64,000 nucleotides of DNA from Salinimicrobium sediminis (GTDB lineage: Bacteria; Bacteroidota; Bacteroidia; Flavobacteriales; Flavobacteriaceae), in the NCBI RefSeq assembly GCF_900215295.1, contig NZ_OCMF01000003.1, positions 124,001 to 188,000 on the forward strand, given 5' to 3'. The notes under the pieces are model-generated. The model was not told the origin of the DNA, did not search any database, and saw nothing but the letters and a program-made list of their open reading frames with translations. The position numbers and the translations under genes are program-made. Positions 19,872 to 28,325 of the stretch are shown here, in pieces (position 1 is the first letter of the stretch; each line of letters opens with the position of its first letter).

Positions 19872-21380
19872 TTAAATTCCGAAACTCAGGGAAAGGATAA
19901 AGTTGGAATTGTTCTTTGCAATAGCCATACGATCTGTGAGTCCGGTTTGGTATAATTGAGGATTGCTGTCTCTTTCCCAATTGTCATATGAAAGATCAAG
20001 ACGCACATTTCCGAAGTTATAACCCAATCCTGCTGAATAACCCTGCAGGTCTCCAATAGTGGTTTCATTGGTGTAAGGACTTTCTTCAAATCTGTATCCC
20101 GCACGAAGGCTCCAGGCTTCTATGCGATATTCGCCACCTATCCTAAATTCTGAAGCTCCTTTTAATCCATTGGAAATAATATCATTCTGATTCATAAAAG
20201 CAGGGTCATCTTTAGGTTTAAATTTCGTGGAGGAATAATCCTTGTACGAATAATCAAAGCTAATCAATGCCGAAGGTCCAAACAGGTAAGCTAAGCTTCC
20301 GGTATATTTAGAAGGCGTTTGCAGCTTATAATCAGGATAAATATTTACAACCTGTGGATCCACAATGGCTTCCCCCAACTCTTCGCTATAGGTTTCCAAA
20401 TATTGAGAGGTTTCTTCAGAAATGGTATACCAGGTTGGAGATTCGTAAGCTGCCCCAATTCTTAAGCTTTCTCCTGCCTTGGCCAAAGCTCCCAATTGTA
20501 AACTGAAACCGCTACCCAAAGTGCTAAGACGATCCTCAAAGAAAATTTCATTTATTTCACTTCCATTATTACTATTTGTCTCAAAAAAAGTAGTGACTCT
20601 ATCATAGTTTAAAAAGTGAGTATTTAAATTAAGACCTAAATAAAGAATATCCTGATACTGGGTTGCGAAATTAAATGAAAATTTACCATTTAGCCCTGTA
20701 GCTGCATATCCATATTCCTGATCAAAAATTCCCGCTGCTACATTAGAAGTGTACGGAGCAAAAGGTGCGTTGGTGTTTTCCGGAGTATAATCAAATAAAT
20801 AACCCTGATAACCGAGAAAGGCTTGCTGCGCTCCAAAACCATGACGCTCTCCAAGATCAGCATATTTTCTGTCAAGGTTGGTATTTCCAATTTCCAAAAG
20901 ATCTAGAGGGACTCCTTCTGTAAAACCAAGAAAGTAATTGTTAATGGTTTTCGTGTTGGTTCCAAACGCCAGGAAATCATCTTCAAAAGAAGCTGACTTA
21001 TTATAATTAAACCCAAGAGTGAATTTTCTCCAGGCAGCATCTTCGTCCCTGTTATTGAAAACAAAAACAGCCCCGGCTTGTCCCAGATCCACATCTGTAT
21101 TCGAATTGGTATTGAAGCCGTTCATGAAGCTTACTTCATTTTCTGCATTTTCCACATTTAGGGTGAAAGTAGTAAAGCTGTTTAGAAAAACTGCAGATCC
21201 TGCGGGATTTACGTTGAGAGCAGAAAGATCTCCTCCCAAAGCTCCAAAAGCTCCACTCATTGCCCTATATCTTGCAGTTCCGTTAAGATCTGTAGAAGAG
21301 TATCGTACGGCGTCTATAATATTTTGAGCCTCCGCAGTCATCGATAAGATGGCTGCGAAGGCAAAAATTAATTTTTTCAT
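19872..21380 (-). CDS. FadL/OmpP1/TodX-type outer membrane transport protein
   Basis: The protein has 502 residues with a Sec signal peptide (MKKLIFAFAAILSMTAEAQ). The mature start, NGTARYRAMSGAFGALGGDLSALNVNPAGSA, is the hallmark N-terminal hatch of the FadL family, and Asn-Pro-Ala-Gly is conserved. The remainder reads as beta strands ending FILSLSFGI. FadL proteins let hydrophobic compounds such as long-chain fatty acids or hydrocarbons cross the outer membrane; the actual ligand here is unknown. It follows the Tyr/Gly-rich lipoprotein gene by 23 bp in one operon. Confidence 0.9.
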   Translation of the reverse strand: MKKLIFAFAAILSMTAEAQNIIDAVRYSSTDLNGTARYRAMSGAFGALGGDLSALNVNPAGSAVFLNSFTTFTLNVENAENEVSFMNGFNTNSNTDVDLGQAGAVFVFNNRDEDAAWRKFTLGFNYNKSASFEDDFLAFGTNTKTINNYFLGFTEGVPLDLLEIGNTNLDRKYADLGERHGFGAQQAFLGYQGYLFDYTPENTNAPFAPYTSNVAAGIFDQEYGYAATGLNGKFSFNFATQYQDILYLGLNLNTHFLNYDRVTTFFETNSNNGSEINEIFFEDRLSTLGSGFSLQLGALAKAGESLRIGAAYESPTWYTISEETSQYLETYSEELGEAIVDPQVVNIYPDYKLQTPSKYTGSLAYLFGPSALISFDYSYKDYSSTKFKPKDDPAFMNQNDIISNGLKGASEFRIGGEYRIEAWSLRAGYRFEESPYTNETTIGDLQGYSAGLGYNFGNVRLDLSYDNWERDSNPQLYQTGLTDRMAIAKNNSNFILSLSFGI

Positions 21381-21403
21381 ACAATCAGTTTTGTTAGACT
21401 TGG

Positions 21404-22453
21404 CTAGTTACCTCTACCGCGGCTCGATCTGGTAGTGGTACCGGAAGATCTTGTGCTGGAGCTGGATGAGGAAGACCTGTAGCTGCTATTGTTATTATTG
21501 CTGCTTGATCTGGTAGTTCTCGCCTGTGGTTCACGTCGTGTAGGCGCAGTCCTGGTACTTTGGACTTCCCGACGTTGAGTGGAAGTCCTGTAACTGTCCG
21601 AAGATCTTCTATTAGGTATGGAGGACGATCTTACCCTTGTAGTTCTGGTCTGGTAGGTTCTGGCATCTGTTCTTGAAGTACCTGCAGCCCTAACATTCCG
21701 GGTGTTCGAATAACCCTGTATTCTGGAGATGCGGCTATCATCATTACTTTGTCTGTAACGGTTATTTGTGGAATAGGCGTCTCTCCTGGTTGAGCTGTAA
21801 GCTACATCCCGACGGTTATATGACGGGTAATAATTATGTCCATAGTAGTAGGGAGAATACCTGTGGCCGTAATAACCGCCCCATCCAAAGCTCCATCCTA
21901 TATTCCAGCCCCAGGAATGATATGCAAAGGGATAACCGTATCCGTAAGGATATCCATAACCGTATCTGTATGGGTTATAAAACCCATACCTGTAATGAGG
22001 TCCCCAGAACGGATCGTAAAATCCGGCATAATAGGGATATCCGTAACCGTAATAGAACGGGTTGTAATCGTTGTAAATGTTTATCGAGATCTCATCTGGA
22101 TCAGATCCCCATGCAGCACGTCCGGGTTCATAGGCAAGGCCTTCTTCACCAAACATCTCGGCATCATATTGCCCCGAAGCATAACTTTCCACATCGGTAA
22201 AGATGGCTCCTTCTTCAGGTACGGCTCCAAATTGCTCTGCTTTCTCTCCAAAAAGATTTTTGTAGTATAAGGCGTCTTCATAAGATTCCTCGTAATCATT
22301 AGCAGTATAAGCCTCACCGGTTCTTGAAGAGGAATATATTCCATCATTTTCATACCCGGCATACTGGTAAGAACTACAGGAAGCTAATAAAAACAGAGAA
22401 CTCACTGCTGTTAGCAGGTTTCTCACATTTAAAAGCTTGTAGTATCGTTTCAT
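21404..22453 (-). CDS. Tyr/Gly-rich lipoprotein with Ser/Arg-rich tail, function unknown
   Basis: The protein has 349 residues. A lipoprotein signal ends FLLASC. Residues about 30-120 are acidic and Tyr-containing; about 130-215 are strikingly rich in Tyr, Gly, Pro and Phe (YYGYGYPYYAGFYDP, YGYGYPYGYGYPF); about 215-349 switch to a disordered Ser/Thr/Arg tail with poly-Ser and Asn runs and little else. Such proteins are common in Flavobacteriia, often beside a FadL-like gene and proS, and are sometimes misnamed vitellogenin-like. The composition suggests a surface-associated, disordered or phase-forming protein. No function can be assigned. First gene of a two-gene operon with the porin. Confidence 0.75.
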   Translation of the reverse strand: MKRYYKLLNVRNLLTAVSSLFLLASCSSYQYAGYENDGIYSSSRTGEAYTANDYEESYEDALYYKNLFGEKAEQFGAVPEEGAIFTDVESYASGQYDAEMFGEEGLAYEPGRAAWGSDPDEISINIYNDYNPFYYGYGYPYYAGFYDPFWGPHYRYGFYNPYRYGYGYPYGYGYPFAYHSWGWNIGWSFGWGGYYGHRYSPYYYGHNYYPSYNRRDVAYSSTRRDAYSTNNRYRQSNDDSRISRIQGYSNTRNVRAAGTSRTDARTYQTRTTRVRSSSIPNRRSSDSYRTSTQRREVQSTRTAPTRREPQARTTRSSSNNNNSSYRSSSSSSSTRSSGTTTRSSRGRGN

Positions 22454-22469
22454 GGCGTTGAATTAATTA

Positions 22470-22498
22470 TTGAACAAAGATAAAAATAGTTAGTTTTG
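22470..22498. promoter_or_regulatory. Overlapping divergent promoters for proS and the lipoprotein-FadL operon
   Basis: On the plus strand TTG (22470-22472) and TAGTTTTG (22491-22498), 18 bp apart, point to proS. On the minus strand TATCTTTG (22482-22475) is an exact -7 element for the lipoprotein gene, 22 bp from its ATG. The two overlap, so they probably compete for RNA polymerase. Confidence 0.65.
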
Positions 22499-22550
22499 CC
22501 CTAACTTTATTTCATTAACAAGGTGCAAGATTTGTGCCAAAAGACTGGAG

Positions 22551-24029
22551 ATGGCAAAGAACCTAACTACTCGAAAAGAAGATTATTCAAAATGGTATAA
22601 TGAACTGGTTGTGAAAGCCGACCTGGCCGAAAATTCTGCTGTAAGAGGCTGTATGGTGATCAAGCCTTACGGTTATGCAATATGGGAAAAAATGCAGGCA
22701 CAACTGGATAAAATGTTCAAGGAAACAGGGCATCAAAATGCTTATTTTCCTCTTTTTGTCCCTAAGAGCCTTTTTGAAGCTGAAGAAAAGAATGCTGAAG
22801 GCTTTGCCAAAGAATGCGCTATTGTTACTCATTACAGGTTAAAAACCGATCCCGATAATAAAGGGAAGCTTATTGTTGATCCTGATGCAAAATTAGAAGA
22901 AGAGCTGGTGGTAAGGCCAACTTCTGAAGCTATAATCTGGAACACTTATAAGGGCTGGATCCAATCCTATCGCGACCTGCCTATCCTGGTTAACCAATGG
23001 GCTAATGTGGTGCGCTGGGAAATGAGAACCCGTTTATTCCTTCGTACTGCCGAATTCCTGTGGCAGGAAGGGCATACCGCTCATGCTACTAAAGCTGAGG
23101 CCCTGGCAGAAACCGAGCAAATGAATAACATATACGCCGAGTTTGCTGAAAGTTTTATGGCAATGCCGGTAATAAAAGGTAGAAAAACCGAAAGCGAACG
23201 CTTTGCAGGAGCCGAAGAAACCTACTGCATAGAAGCAATGATGCAGGATGGAAAAGCTTTACAGGCCGGCACCTCTCATTTCCTTGGACAAAATTTTGCA
23301 AAGGCTTTTGATGTCAAGTTTGCCAGTAAGGAAGGAAGCCTTGAATATGTATGGGCTACCTCTTGGGGAGTTTCCACCAGGTTAATGGGAGCTTTGATCA
23401 TGACCCATAGTGATGATAACGGATTGGTGTTACCTCCAAACCTGGCTCCAATTCAGGTGGTAATAGTTCCTATTTACAAAGGAGAAGAACAATTGAACCA
23501 GATATCTGAAGTTGCTAATCAATTAGCAGCAGACCTTAGAGCGCAGGGAATTTCGGTGAAGTATGATGATCGGGATACTCAGAAGCCGGGTTGGAAATTT
23601 GCCCAGTATGAATTGCAGGGTGTACCTGTAAGGATTGCTATAGGACCAAAGGATCTGGAAAAAGGATCTGTAGAGCTTGCCAGAAGAGATACGCTGAGTA
23701 AGGAATTCATTGCACAAACCGAGGTGGTGGAAAAGGTCAAAGGATTAATGACCGAGATCCAGGAGAACCTGCATCAAAAAGCCCTTTCCTTTAGAAATGA
23801 TCATATCACCCGGGTGGAGAACTTTGAACAATTTAAAGAGGTTTTAAATGAAAAGGGCGGCTTTATTTCGGCGCATTGGGATGGAACTTCCGAAACCGAA
23901 GAAAAGATCAAAGAACTTACAAAAGCTACTATAAGGCTTATTCCATTTGACGAACACAAGGAGGAAGGTGCTTGTGTTTATACGGGAAAACCGTCTGTGG
24001 GAAGAGTGTTGTTTGCTAAAGCTTATTAA
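22551..24029 (+). CDS. proS: Proline--tRNA ligase (archaeal/eukaryotic-type)
   Basis: The enzyme has 492 residues, a class II synthetase. It shows the motif 1 region [18 protein letters not shown], motif 2 [40 protein letters not shown] and motif 3 [27 protein letters not shown]. The absence of the editing insertion and the C-terminal zinc-domain-like extension ending in Tyr place it in the shorter ProS type 3 group found in Bacteroidota. Promoter described just upstream; tRNA-Glu genes follow on the same strand. Confidence 0.95.
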   Translation: MAKNLTTRKEDYSKWYNELVVKADLAENSAVRGCMVIKPYGYAIWEKMQAQLDKMFKETGHQNAYFPLFVPKSLFEAEEKNAEGFAKECAIVTHYRLKTDPDNKGKLIVDPDAKLEEELVVRPTSEAIIWNTYKGWIQSYRDLPILVNQWANVVRWEMRTRLFLRTAEFLWQEGHTAHATKAEALAETEQMNNIYAEFAESFMAMPVIKGRKTESERFAGAEETYCIEAMMQDGKALQAGTSHFLGQNFAKAFDVKFASKEGSLEYVWATSWGVSTRLMGALIMTHSDDNGLVLPPNLAPIQVVIVPIYKGEEQLNQISEVANQLAADLRAQGISVKYDDRDTQKPGWKFAQYELQGVPVRIAIGPKDLEKGSVELARRDTLSKEFIAQTEVVEKVKGLMTEIQENLHQKALSFRNDHITRVENFEQFKEVLNEKGGFISAHWDGTSETEEKIKELTKATIRLIPFDEHKEEGACVYTGKPSVGRVLFAKAY

Positions 24030-24053
24030 AAATTCAAAAAAATTTATTCTACA

Positions 24054-24084
24054 TTTGCGCCATTCAAAAATAGTTGTATTTTTG
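24054..24084 (+). promoter_or_regulatory. Promoter of the tRNA-Glu pair
   Basis: TTTG (24054-24057), 19 bp, then TATTTTTG (24077-24084) is an ideal Bacteroidota promoter, 21 bp before the first tRNA. The TTTG is itself the end of TACATTTG (24050-24057), which could be a second -7 element, so two start sites are possible. Confidence 0.8.
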
Positions 24085-24105
24085 CATCCGCATTTGAAAA
24101 TAAAT

Positions 24106-24177
24106 GGTCCGTTCGTCTAGGGGTTAGGACGCCAGGTTTTCATCCTGGTAACAGGGGTTCGATTCCCCTACGGACTA
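24106..24177 (+). tRNA. tRNA-Glu (anticodon TTC), copy 1
   Basis: A 72-base cloverleaf: acceptor GGTCCGT with ACGGACT, D-loop CTAGGGGTTAGGAC, anticodon stem-loop CCAGG-TTTTCAT-CCTGG with TTC at the anticodon, T-arm AGGGGTTCGATTCCCCT, discriminator A. CCA is not encoded. Identical to copy 2. Confidence 0.97.
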
Positions 24178-24182
24178 CAAGA

Positions 24183-24203
24183 GGTTTACAAGTCGTGTAA
24201 ACC
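24183..24203 (+). other. Hairpin in the spacer between the two tRNA-Glu genes
   Basis: GGTTTACA and TGTAAACC form an 8 bp stem with a 5-base loop in the 45 bp spacer. No T-run follows, so it is more likely a processing or spacing element of a joint precursor than a terminator. Role inferred. Confidence 0.55.
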
Positions 24204-24222
24204 GGTTTTGAAATAATTAATT

Positions 24223-24294
24223 GGTCCGTTCGTCTAGGGGTTAGGACGCCAGGTTTTCATCCTGGTAACAGGGGTTCGATTCCCCTACGGACTA
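24223..24294 (+). tRNA. tRNA-Glu (anticodon TTC), copy 2
   Basis: Identical over all 72 bases to the copy at 24106. It lacks its own promoter, so both are probably cut from one transcript, which may also continue into rpsT 28 bp later. Confidence 0.97.
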
Positions 24295-24322
24295 CAAGAA
24301 GAAATAATTTAATTTAAGTATA

Positions 24323-24571
24323 ATGGCAAATCATAAGTCGGCGTTGAAGAGAATACGTAGCAATGAGACTAAGCGTCTTAGAAACCGCTACCAGCATAAA
24401 ACTACAAGAAACGCTATCAAGAAGTTGAAGGATGCAGAAAAGCAGGAAGCAGAGACTTTATTTCCTACTGTAGTTTCTATGATCGACAAATTGGCGAAGA
24501 AAAACATTATTCACGATAATAAAGCTGCTAACCTTAAATCTCAGTTAGCTAAGCACGTAGCTGCGCTTTAA
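24323..24571 (+). CDS. rpsT: 30S ribosomal protein S20
   Basis: A basic protein of 82 residues with the S20 start MANHKSALKRIRSNETKRLRNR and the helical core KTTRNAIKKLKDA. It binds 16S rRNA early in 30S assembly. It lies just after the tRNA-Glu pair, with no separate promoter evident, so it may be co-transcribed with them. Confidence 0.97.
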   Translation: MANHKSALKRIRSNETKRLRNRYQHKTTRNAIKKLKDAEKQEAETLFPTVVSMIDKLAKKNIIHDNKAANLKSQLAKHVAAL

Positions 24572-24597
24572 TAAAATAGTGTTCAATTTATAGGAGG

Positions 24598-24630
24598 ATG
24601 CCTTTCGTTTAAAAACGAGAGGCATTTTTT
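24598..24630 (+). terminator. Rho-independent terminator after rpsT
   Basis: ATGCCTTTCGTTT pairs with AACGAGAGGCAT (one mismatch) and is followed by six T residues, about 26 bp after the rpsT stop. Confidence 0.85.
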
Positions 24631-24659
24631 CGTTTTAAAGTAAAAGGACCTCGCAGTGA

Positions 24660-25045
24660 AAGCTGCGGGGTTTCGTGTTTTAACCACCCCGTCCGCTATC
24701 GCGGACACCGCTCCTTAAAATAAGGAGGGGAGCCATTGGTCTGTTTTACCACCTCTTTGAGGTGGTCGTCCGCAAGCGGACGGGTCTGTCTCCGGGCTTT
24801 CCTTCTGTAATTTCAAACTGCGCCCCTCCTTCCTGAGGAGGAATGTCCGCCACCGGCGAATGGGGTGGTGCTCGCCTTTGGATTTTTAATTAGAACCCGG
24901 AAATTAGCTCCCCTCCTCCCTGAGGAGGGGAGTCCGCCGCTGGCGGATGGGAAAGTTCTTGTTCTTTTCGATTATTCTTCAGAATCCCCTTTTAGCTCCC
25001 CTCCTCATTGAGGAGGGGTGTCCGCTTTTAGCGGACGGGGTGGTG
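24660..25045. repeat. Cluster of mosaic palindromic (REP-like) elements
   Basis: The gap between rpsT and rho has no gene. It is built from two repeated modules. Module 1 is of the form GCTCCCCTCCT...GAGGAGGGG (near 24830, 24910 and 25000). Module 2 is of the form GTCCGC...GCGGACGGGGTGGT (near 24690, 24770, 24850, 24935 and 25020), often followed by GCTCG. They come in both orientations and can each fold into GC-rich hairpins against an AT-rich background. The last copy stops just before the rho terminator. Confidence 0.85.
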
Positions 25046-25080
25046 CTCGTTTCCGCAATCTCTCTATTGAACCGTAAAAC

Positions 25081-25116
25081 AAAAAAAAATCCGGAGCACC
25101 AAAAATGTCCGGATTT
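25081..25116 (-). terminator. Terminator after rho
   Basis: On the minus strand AAAATCCGGA and TCCGGATTTT form a stem with a 12-base loop, followed by a run of nine T residues, about 23 bp after the rho stop. Confidence 0.82.
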
Positions 25117-25138
25117 TATGATTTTAGAGAGGTAAGTC

Positions 25139-26926
25139 TTATCCGTTCATGGAGATAAGAAACTCCTCGTTATTTTTGGTTTGCTTGATCCTGTCGTTGA
25201 TGAATTCCATGGCTTCCACAGGATTCATATCGGCAAGATATTTACGCATTACCCACATTCTTTGAAGTGTGGCTTCGTCCAGTAAGATGTCATCACGACG
25301 CGTGCTGGAAGAAGTAAGATCGATAGCAGGGAATATTCTTCTGTTGGCGATCTTTCTGTCCAACTGAAGTTCCATGTTACCTGTACCTTTAAATTCTTCA
25401 AAGATAACTTCGTCCATTTTTGACCCTGTTTCGGTAAGAGCAGTTGCGATGATTGAAAGAGATCCTCCACCTTCGATATTTCTGGCGGCACCAAAAAATC
25501 TTTTTGGTTTGTGAAGCGCGTTCGCATCAACACCACCGGAAAGAACTTTTCCGCTGGCAGGTTGTACAGTATTATAAGCTCTTGCCAAACGGGTAATGGA
25601 ATCCAGGAGAATGACCACATCGTGTCCACATTCCACCATTCTTTTGGCCTTTTCAAGAACTATGTTAGCAACCTTTACATGTTCATGAGCTTCCTTGTCA
25701 AAAGTTGAAGCGATCACTTCTCCCTTTACATTTCGCTGCATATCGGTTACCTCTTCAGGACGTTCGTCAATAAGAAGAATAATTTGGTACACTTCAGGAT
25801 GGTTTGCGGCAATTGCATTTGCAATATCCTTAAGCAACATCGTTTTACCGGTTTTGGGCTGGGAAACGATCATACCTCTTTGCCCTTTTCCTATTGGAGA
25901 GAACATATCGATAACTCTGGTTGAAACTGTGCTTTGTCTTTCGGCAATATTAAATTTTTCCTGAGGGAATAGGGGAGTAAGGTGTTCAAAAGAAACTCTG
26001 TCCCGCACCACTTGTGGATCAAGTCCATTGATCTTATTGATCTTGATCAAAGGGAAATATTTTTCTCCTTCTTTTGGAGGCCTTACCTGTCCAAGAACAG
26101 TATCTCCGGTCTTAAGTCCGAAAAGACGGATCTGTGACTGGGAAACATAAATATCATCTGGAGAGGAAAGGTACATATAGTCAGATGACCTAAGGAAGCC
26201 ATAACCGTCTTGCATAATATCGAGAACGCCTTCGCTTTCTATGATAGCATCAAATTCATAGTCGGGTTCCTTGTAGCGGTTGCGATTATCGCGGTTCCCG
26301 GAATCTCTGTTCCCGGAGTCCCTGTTGCCGCTGTCGCCACGATTATCACGGTTGCTGTTATCTCTATTGCCGTTATCGCGGTTGCCGGAATCTCTGTTCC
26401 CGGAGTCACGGTTATCCCGCTGGTTGTTATCTCTGCTGCCCTGGTTTCTGGAATCTTTTTGACGGGAATCTTTCCTGTTGTCCTTTTGAGAATTTCGGGG
26501 ACTGGAATCTTTGGAAGAAGACTGTTGTCTTTGAGAATCTTCTCTTTTGTTTTTCTGATCGTGCCTTTTGTCTGGAGAAGAACCTTTTGATTCTGAAGAT
26601 TTGTCCCTGCTGTCTTCCTTCTTTTCTGAAGCAGAAACATTTTTAGAAGACTTGTCTTCAGTGCCTTTGTCGGCAGTATTCTTTTCTCTGCGGGGACGGG
26701 TTTTGCGGTGCTGCTTTTCGGAATTTTGATCTTCCTGAGGCTGTGGTTTTACATCCTCATCTGTCAGGACTTCCTGAACTTTTTTTGGATTGGCAGCCTG
26801 GTAATCAAGGATTTGATATACCAAATCAAGCTTTTTTTGAGTGCGGTATTTAGGCACATTTAGCGTTTTGGCTATTTCCTGAAGTTCAGGCAGCTTTTTA
26901 GCCTTTAATTCTGAAATTTCAAACAT
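25139..26926 (-). CDS. rho: Transcription termination factor Rho with long disordered insert
   Basis: The protein has 595 residues against about 420 for E. coli Rho. The N-terminal Rho_N helices ([21 protein letters not shown]) come first. About residues 60-215 are a charged low-complexity segment, at first Lys/Glu/Ser-rich, then near-repeats of NRDSG/NRDN. The RNA-binding fold follows ([22 protein letters not shown]), then the ATPase with Walker [11 protein letters not shown], Walker [16 protein letters not shown] and the Q/R-loop region. Rho is a hexameric RNA helicase that ends transcription. Disordered inserts are known in Bacteroidota Rho, and in Bacteroides thetaiotaomicron such a region has been tied to phase separation. 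Divergent from the DUF4293 gene. Confidence 0.95.
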   Translation of the reverse strand: MFEISELKAKKLPELQEIAKTLNVPKYRTQKKLDLVYQILDYQAANPKKVQEVLTDEDVKPQPQEDQNSEKQHRKTRPRREKNTADKGTEDKSSKNVSASEKKEDSRDKSSESKGSSPDKRHDQKNKREDSQRQQSSSKDSSPRNSQKDNRKDSRQKDSRNQGSRDNNQRDNRDSGNRDSGNRDNGNRDNSNRDNRGDSGNRDSGNRDSGNRDNRNRYKEPDYEFDAIIESEGVLDIMQDGYGFLRSSDYMYLSSPDDIYVSQSQIRLFGLKTGDTVLGQVRPPKEGEKYFPLIKINKINGLDPQVVRDRVSFEHLTPLFPQEKFNIAERQSTVSTRVIDMFSPIGKGQRGMIVSQPKTGKTMLLKDIANAIAANHPEVYQIILLIDERPEEVTDMQRNVKGEVIASTFDKEAHEHVKVANIVLEKAKRMVECGHDVVILLDSITRLARAYNTVQPASGKVLSGGVDANALHKPKRFFGAARNIEGGGSLSIIATALTETGSKMDEVIFEEFKGTGNMELQLDRKIANRRIFPAIDLTSSSTRRDDILLDEATLQRMWVMRKYLADMNPVEAMEFINDRIKQTKNNEEFLISMNG

Positions 26927-27093
26927 GAATGTTTTTAGATAAAATTGATCTTTGGTTTATTTAACCTTCTCGAGGAAGAATCGAAAAATTTTTTTGGAGT
27001 CTAAGTAACCTTTATTGAATTGGTTACGAATTGATATTGCAATTATACGACATTATTTTAATTATTTAAATATGGTTTCTAAAAAGAATCTTT

Positions 27094-27101
27094 TATTTTT
27101 G
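27094..27101 (+). promoter_or_regulatory. -7 promoter element of the DUF4293 gene
   Basis: TATTTTTG, an exact TAnnTTTG match, 18 bp before the ATG. A -33 element is not clear. Confidence 0.6.
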
Positions 27102-27119
27102 TGCCTCTATTGAGGATAA

Positions 27120-27530
27120 ATGCTACAAAGAATACAGACTGTTTACCTATTGATCGCGGCCCTTTTAAGTGCTGGATTTGTCTTTATTTTTAAGCTTTGG
27201 AATGACCTGTCAGGTAATCCTGTTTACATCGAAGATGTAATGTCTGCCTTAGGTCTTACTTTGCTGTCTGCGTTGATCTCTTTAGTTACGATCTTTTTGT
27301 TTAGGAATAGAAAGCTTCAGTTTGTGCTGGGGCGTATCAATATCTTATTAAACTTAATTTTACTAGGATTATTTGTCTATTGGTCCCTAACTATATCTGG
27401 AGAAACTTCGGTTTCAGAGAAAGGTATTGGGATGCTGACTCCTGTATTTTCTATCGTTTTTTTAGTGCTGGCCAATAAGGCCATAAAAAAGGATGAAGAT
27501 CTTGTAAAATCTGTGGACCGGTTGCGATAA
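27120..27530 (+). CDS. DUF4293 family membrane protein
   Basis: A small protein of 136 residues with four hydrophobic segments (about 7-25, 42-62, 67-88 and 105-122) and the family's opening MLQRIQTVYLLIAALLS. The C-terminus is charged and cytoplasmic. Function unknown; in Flavobacteriia it is typically found divergent from rho, as here. An inner membrane location is inferred from the segments. Confidence 0.85.
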   Translation: MLQRIQTVYLLIAALLSAGFVFIFKLWNDLSGNPVYIEDVMSALGLTLLSALISLVTIFLFRNRKLQFVLGRINILLNLILLGLFVYWSLTISGETSVSEKGIGMLTPVFSIVFLVLANKAIKKDEDLVKSVDRLR

Positions 27531-27558
27531 ACCTTTCATCTTAGTAGTATTAGTGCGT

Positions 27559-27590
27559 AAAAACCCGGAGTGAAAACTTCGGGTTTTTTT
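27559..27590 (+). terminator. Rho-independent terminator after the DUF4293 gene
   Basis: AAACCCGGAGT and AACTTCGGGTTT (one G-T pair) form the stem, followed by a T-run, about 28 bp after the stop. Confidence 0.8.
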
Positions 27591-27625
27591 GTTGGGTTGA
27601 TTAAGGTTCAAAGTTTAAAGTTCAA

Positions 27626-27727
27626 CCTCTCGACTGCGCTCGAGGTGACATTTAATTTATTCTAGTCCTAATGGAGACTGGGCACTATCAACTTCCTGAT
27701 CACTGATCACTGATCACTGAACACTAC
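27626..27727. repeat. Palindromic repeat and heptamer repeat before the phosphoesterase gene
   Basis: CCTCTCGACTGCGCTCGAGG (27626-27645) is an imperfect palindrome of the type scattered in Bacteroidota intergenic DNA. At 27696-27727 three CTGATCA units and one CTGAACA unit follow one another. The same 30-base heptamer run appears again at 42504-42533. Confidence 0.75.
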
Positions 27728-28218
27728 TTTTTCCCCAGCTCAATCACCTCCAGGTCCCGGATTTCTTTTCCGTCTATGACGAATCTAAGCATGGTTCGCA
27801 TCTGGTGAAATCCCTGTTTTCCTGCAGCACCGGGATTCATGTGGAGCACCCCCAGTTTTTTATCGTTCATAACCTTGAGAATATGCGAATGTCCGCTAAT
27901 GAAGATGCGTGGAGGATTAGCCTTAATTTCCTCTTTTACGGCAGGGGAGTAGCGGCCGGGATATCCGCCAATATGGGTGATCCATACATCTACCTGTTCA
28001 CACATGAACCTGTTATTAAGAGGAAATTCCTTTCTAATTTCGGCTCCATCAATATTTCCAAAAACGGCCTTTAAGGGTTTGATTTTTTGAAGAGAATCAC
28101 TTACAGCGGTGGTGCCAATATCTCCTGCGTGCCACAGCTCATCTGCTTCTTCTGCATATTTAAGGATTCGGTCATCCATATAGCCATGGGTATCACTTAA
28201 CAGGAGAATTTTTTTCAT
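27724..28218 (-). CDS. YfcE/MJ0936-type metallophosphoesterase
   Basis: The protein has 164 residues with the calcineurin-like metal-binding motifs in order: LLSDTHGYMDD (Asp, His), WHAGDIG (Asp), AVFGNIDG (Asn), ITHIGGYPGRY (His) and ISGHSHI (His). This short form matches the YfcE/MJ0936 phosphodiesterase family, with broad activity on artificial phosphodiesters and an unsettled natural substrate. Single gene, divergent from truA. Its 3' end meets the heptamer repeat at 27696-27727. Confidence 0.9.
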   Translation of the reverse strand: MKKILLLSDTHGYMDDRILKYAEEADELWHAGDIGTTAVSDSLQKIKPLKAVFGNIDGAEIRKEFPLNNRFMCEQVDVWITHIGGYPGRYSPAVKEEIKANPPRIFISGHSHILKVMNDKKLGVLHMNPGAAGKQGFHQMRTMLRFVIDGKEIRDLEVIELGKK

Positions 28219-28285
28219 CGGGAATTTTTATAACGAGATTAACAAACTATAGATAAGGTAGAATGAGCAGTTGCCCCGAATGGCT

Positions 28286-28293
28286 TATCTTTG
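28286..28293 (+). promoter_or_regulatory. -7 promoter element of the truA-ABC operon
   Basis: TATCTTTG, exact TAnnTTTG match, 32 bp before the TTG start of truA. Confidence 0.65.
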
Positions 28294-28325
28294 TAGCTTA
28301 TAATTTGTAAAAGTAAAAATTTAGA

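Noticed and set aside
21766-22270. Two 144-codon plus-strand frames opposite the Tyr/Gly-rich lipoprotein gene
   Set aside because: Antisense of a low-complexity coding region; the minus-strand frame has a signal, an operon position and an exact promoter.
26210-26590. Hydrophobic 126-codon frame opposite rho
   Set aside because: It is the antisense of the repetitive NRDSG-coding DNA; its Val/Ile/Ala repeats are a by-product of that repeat.
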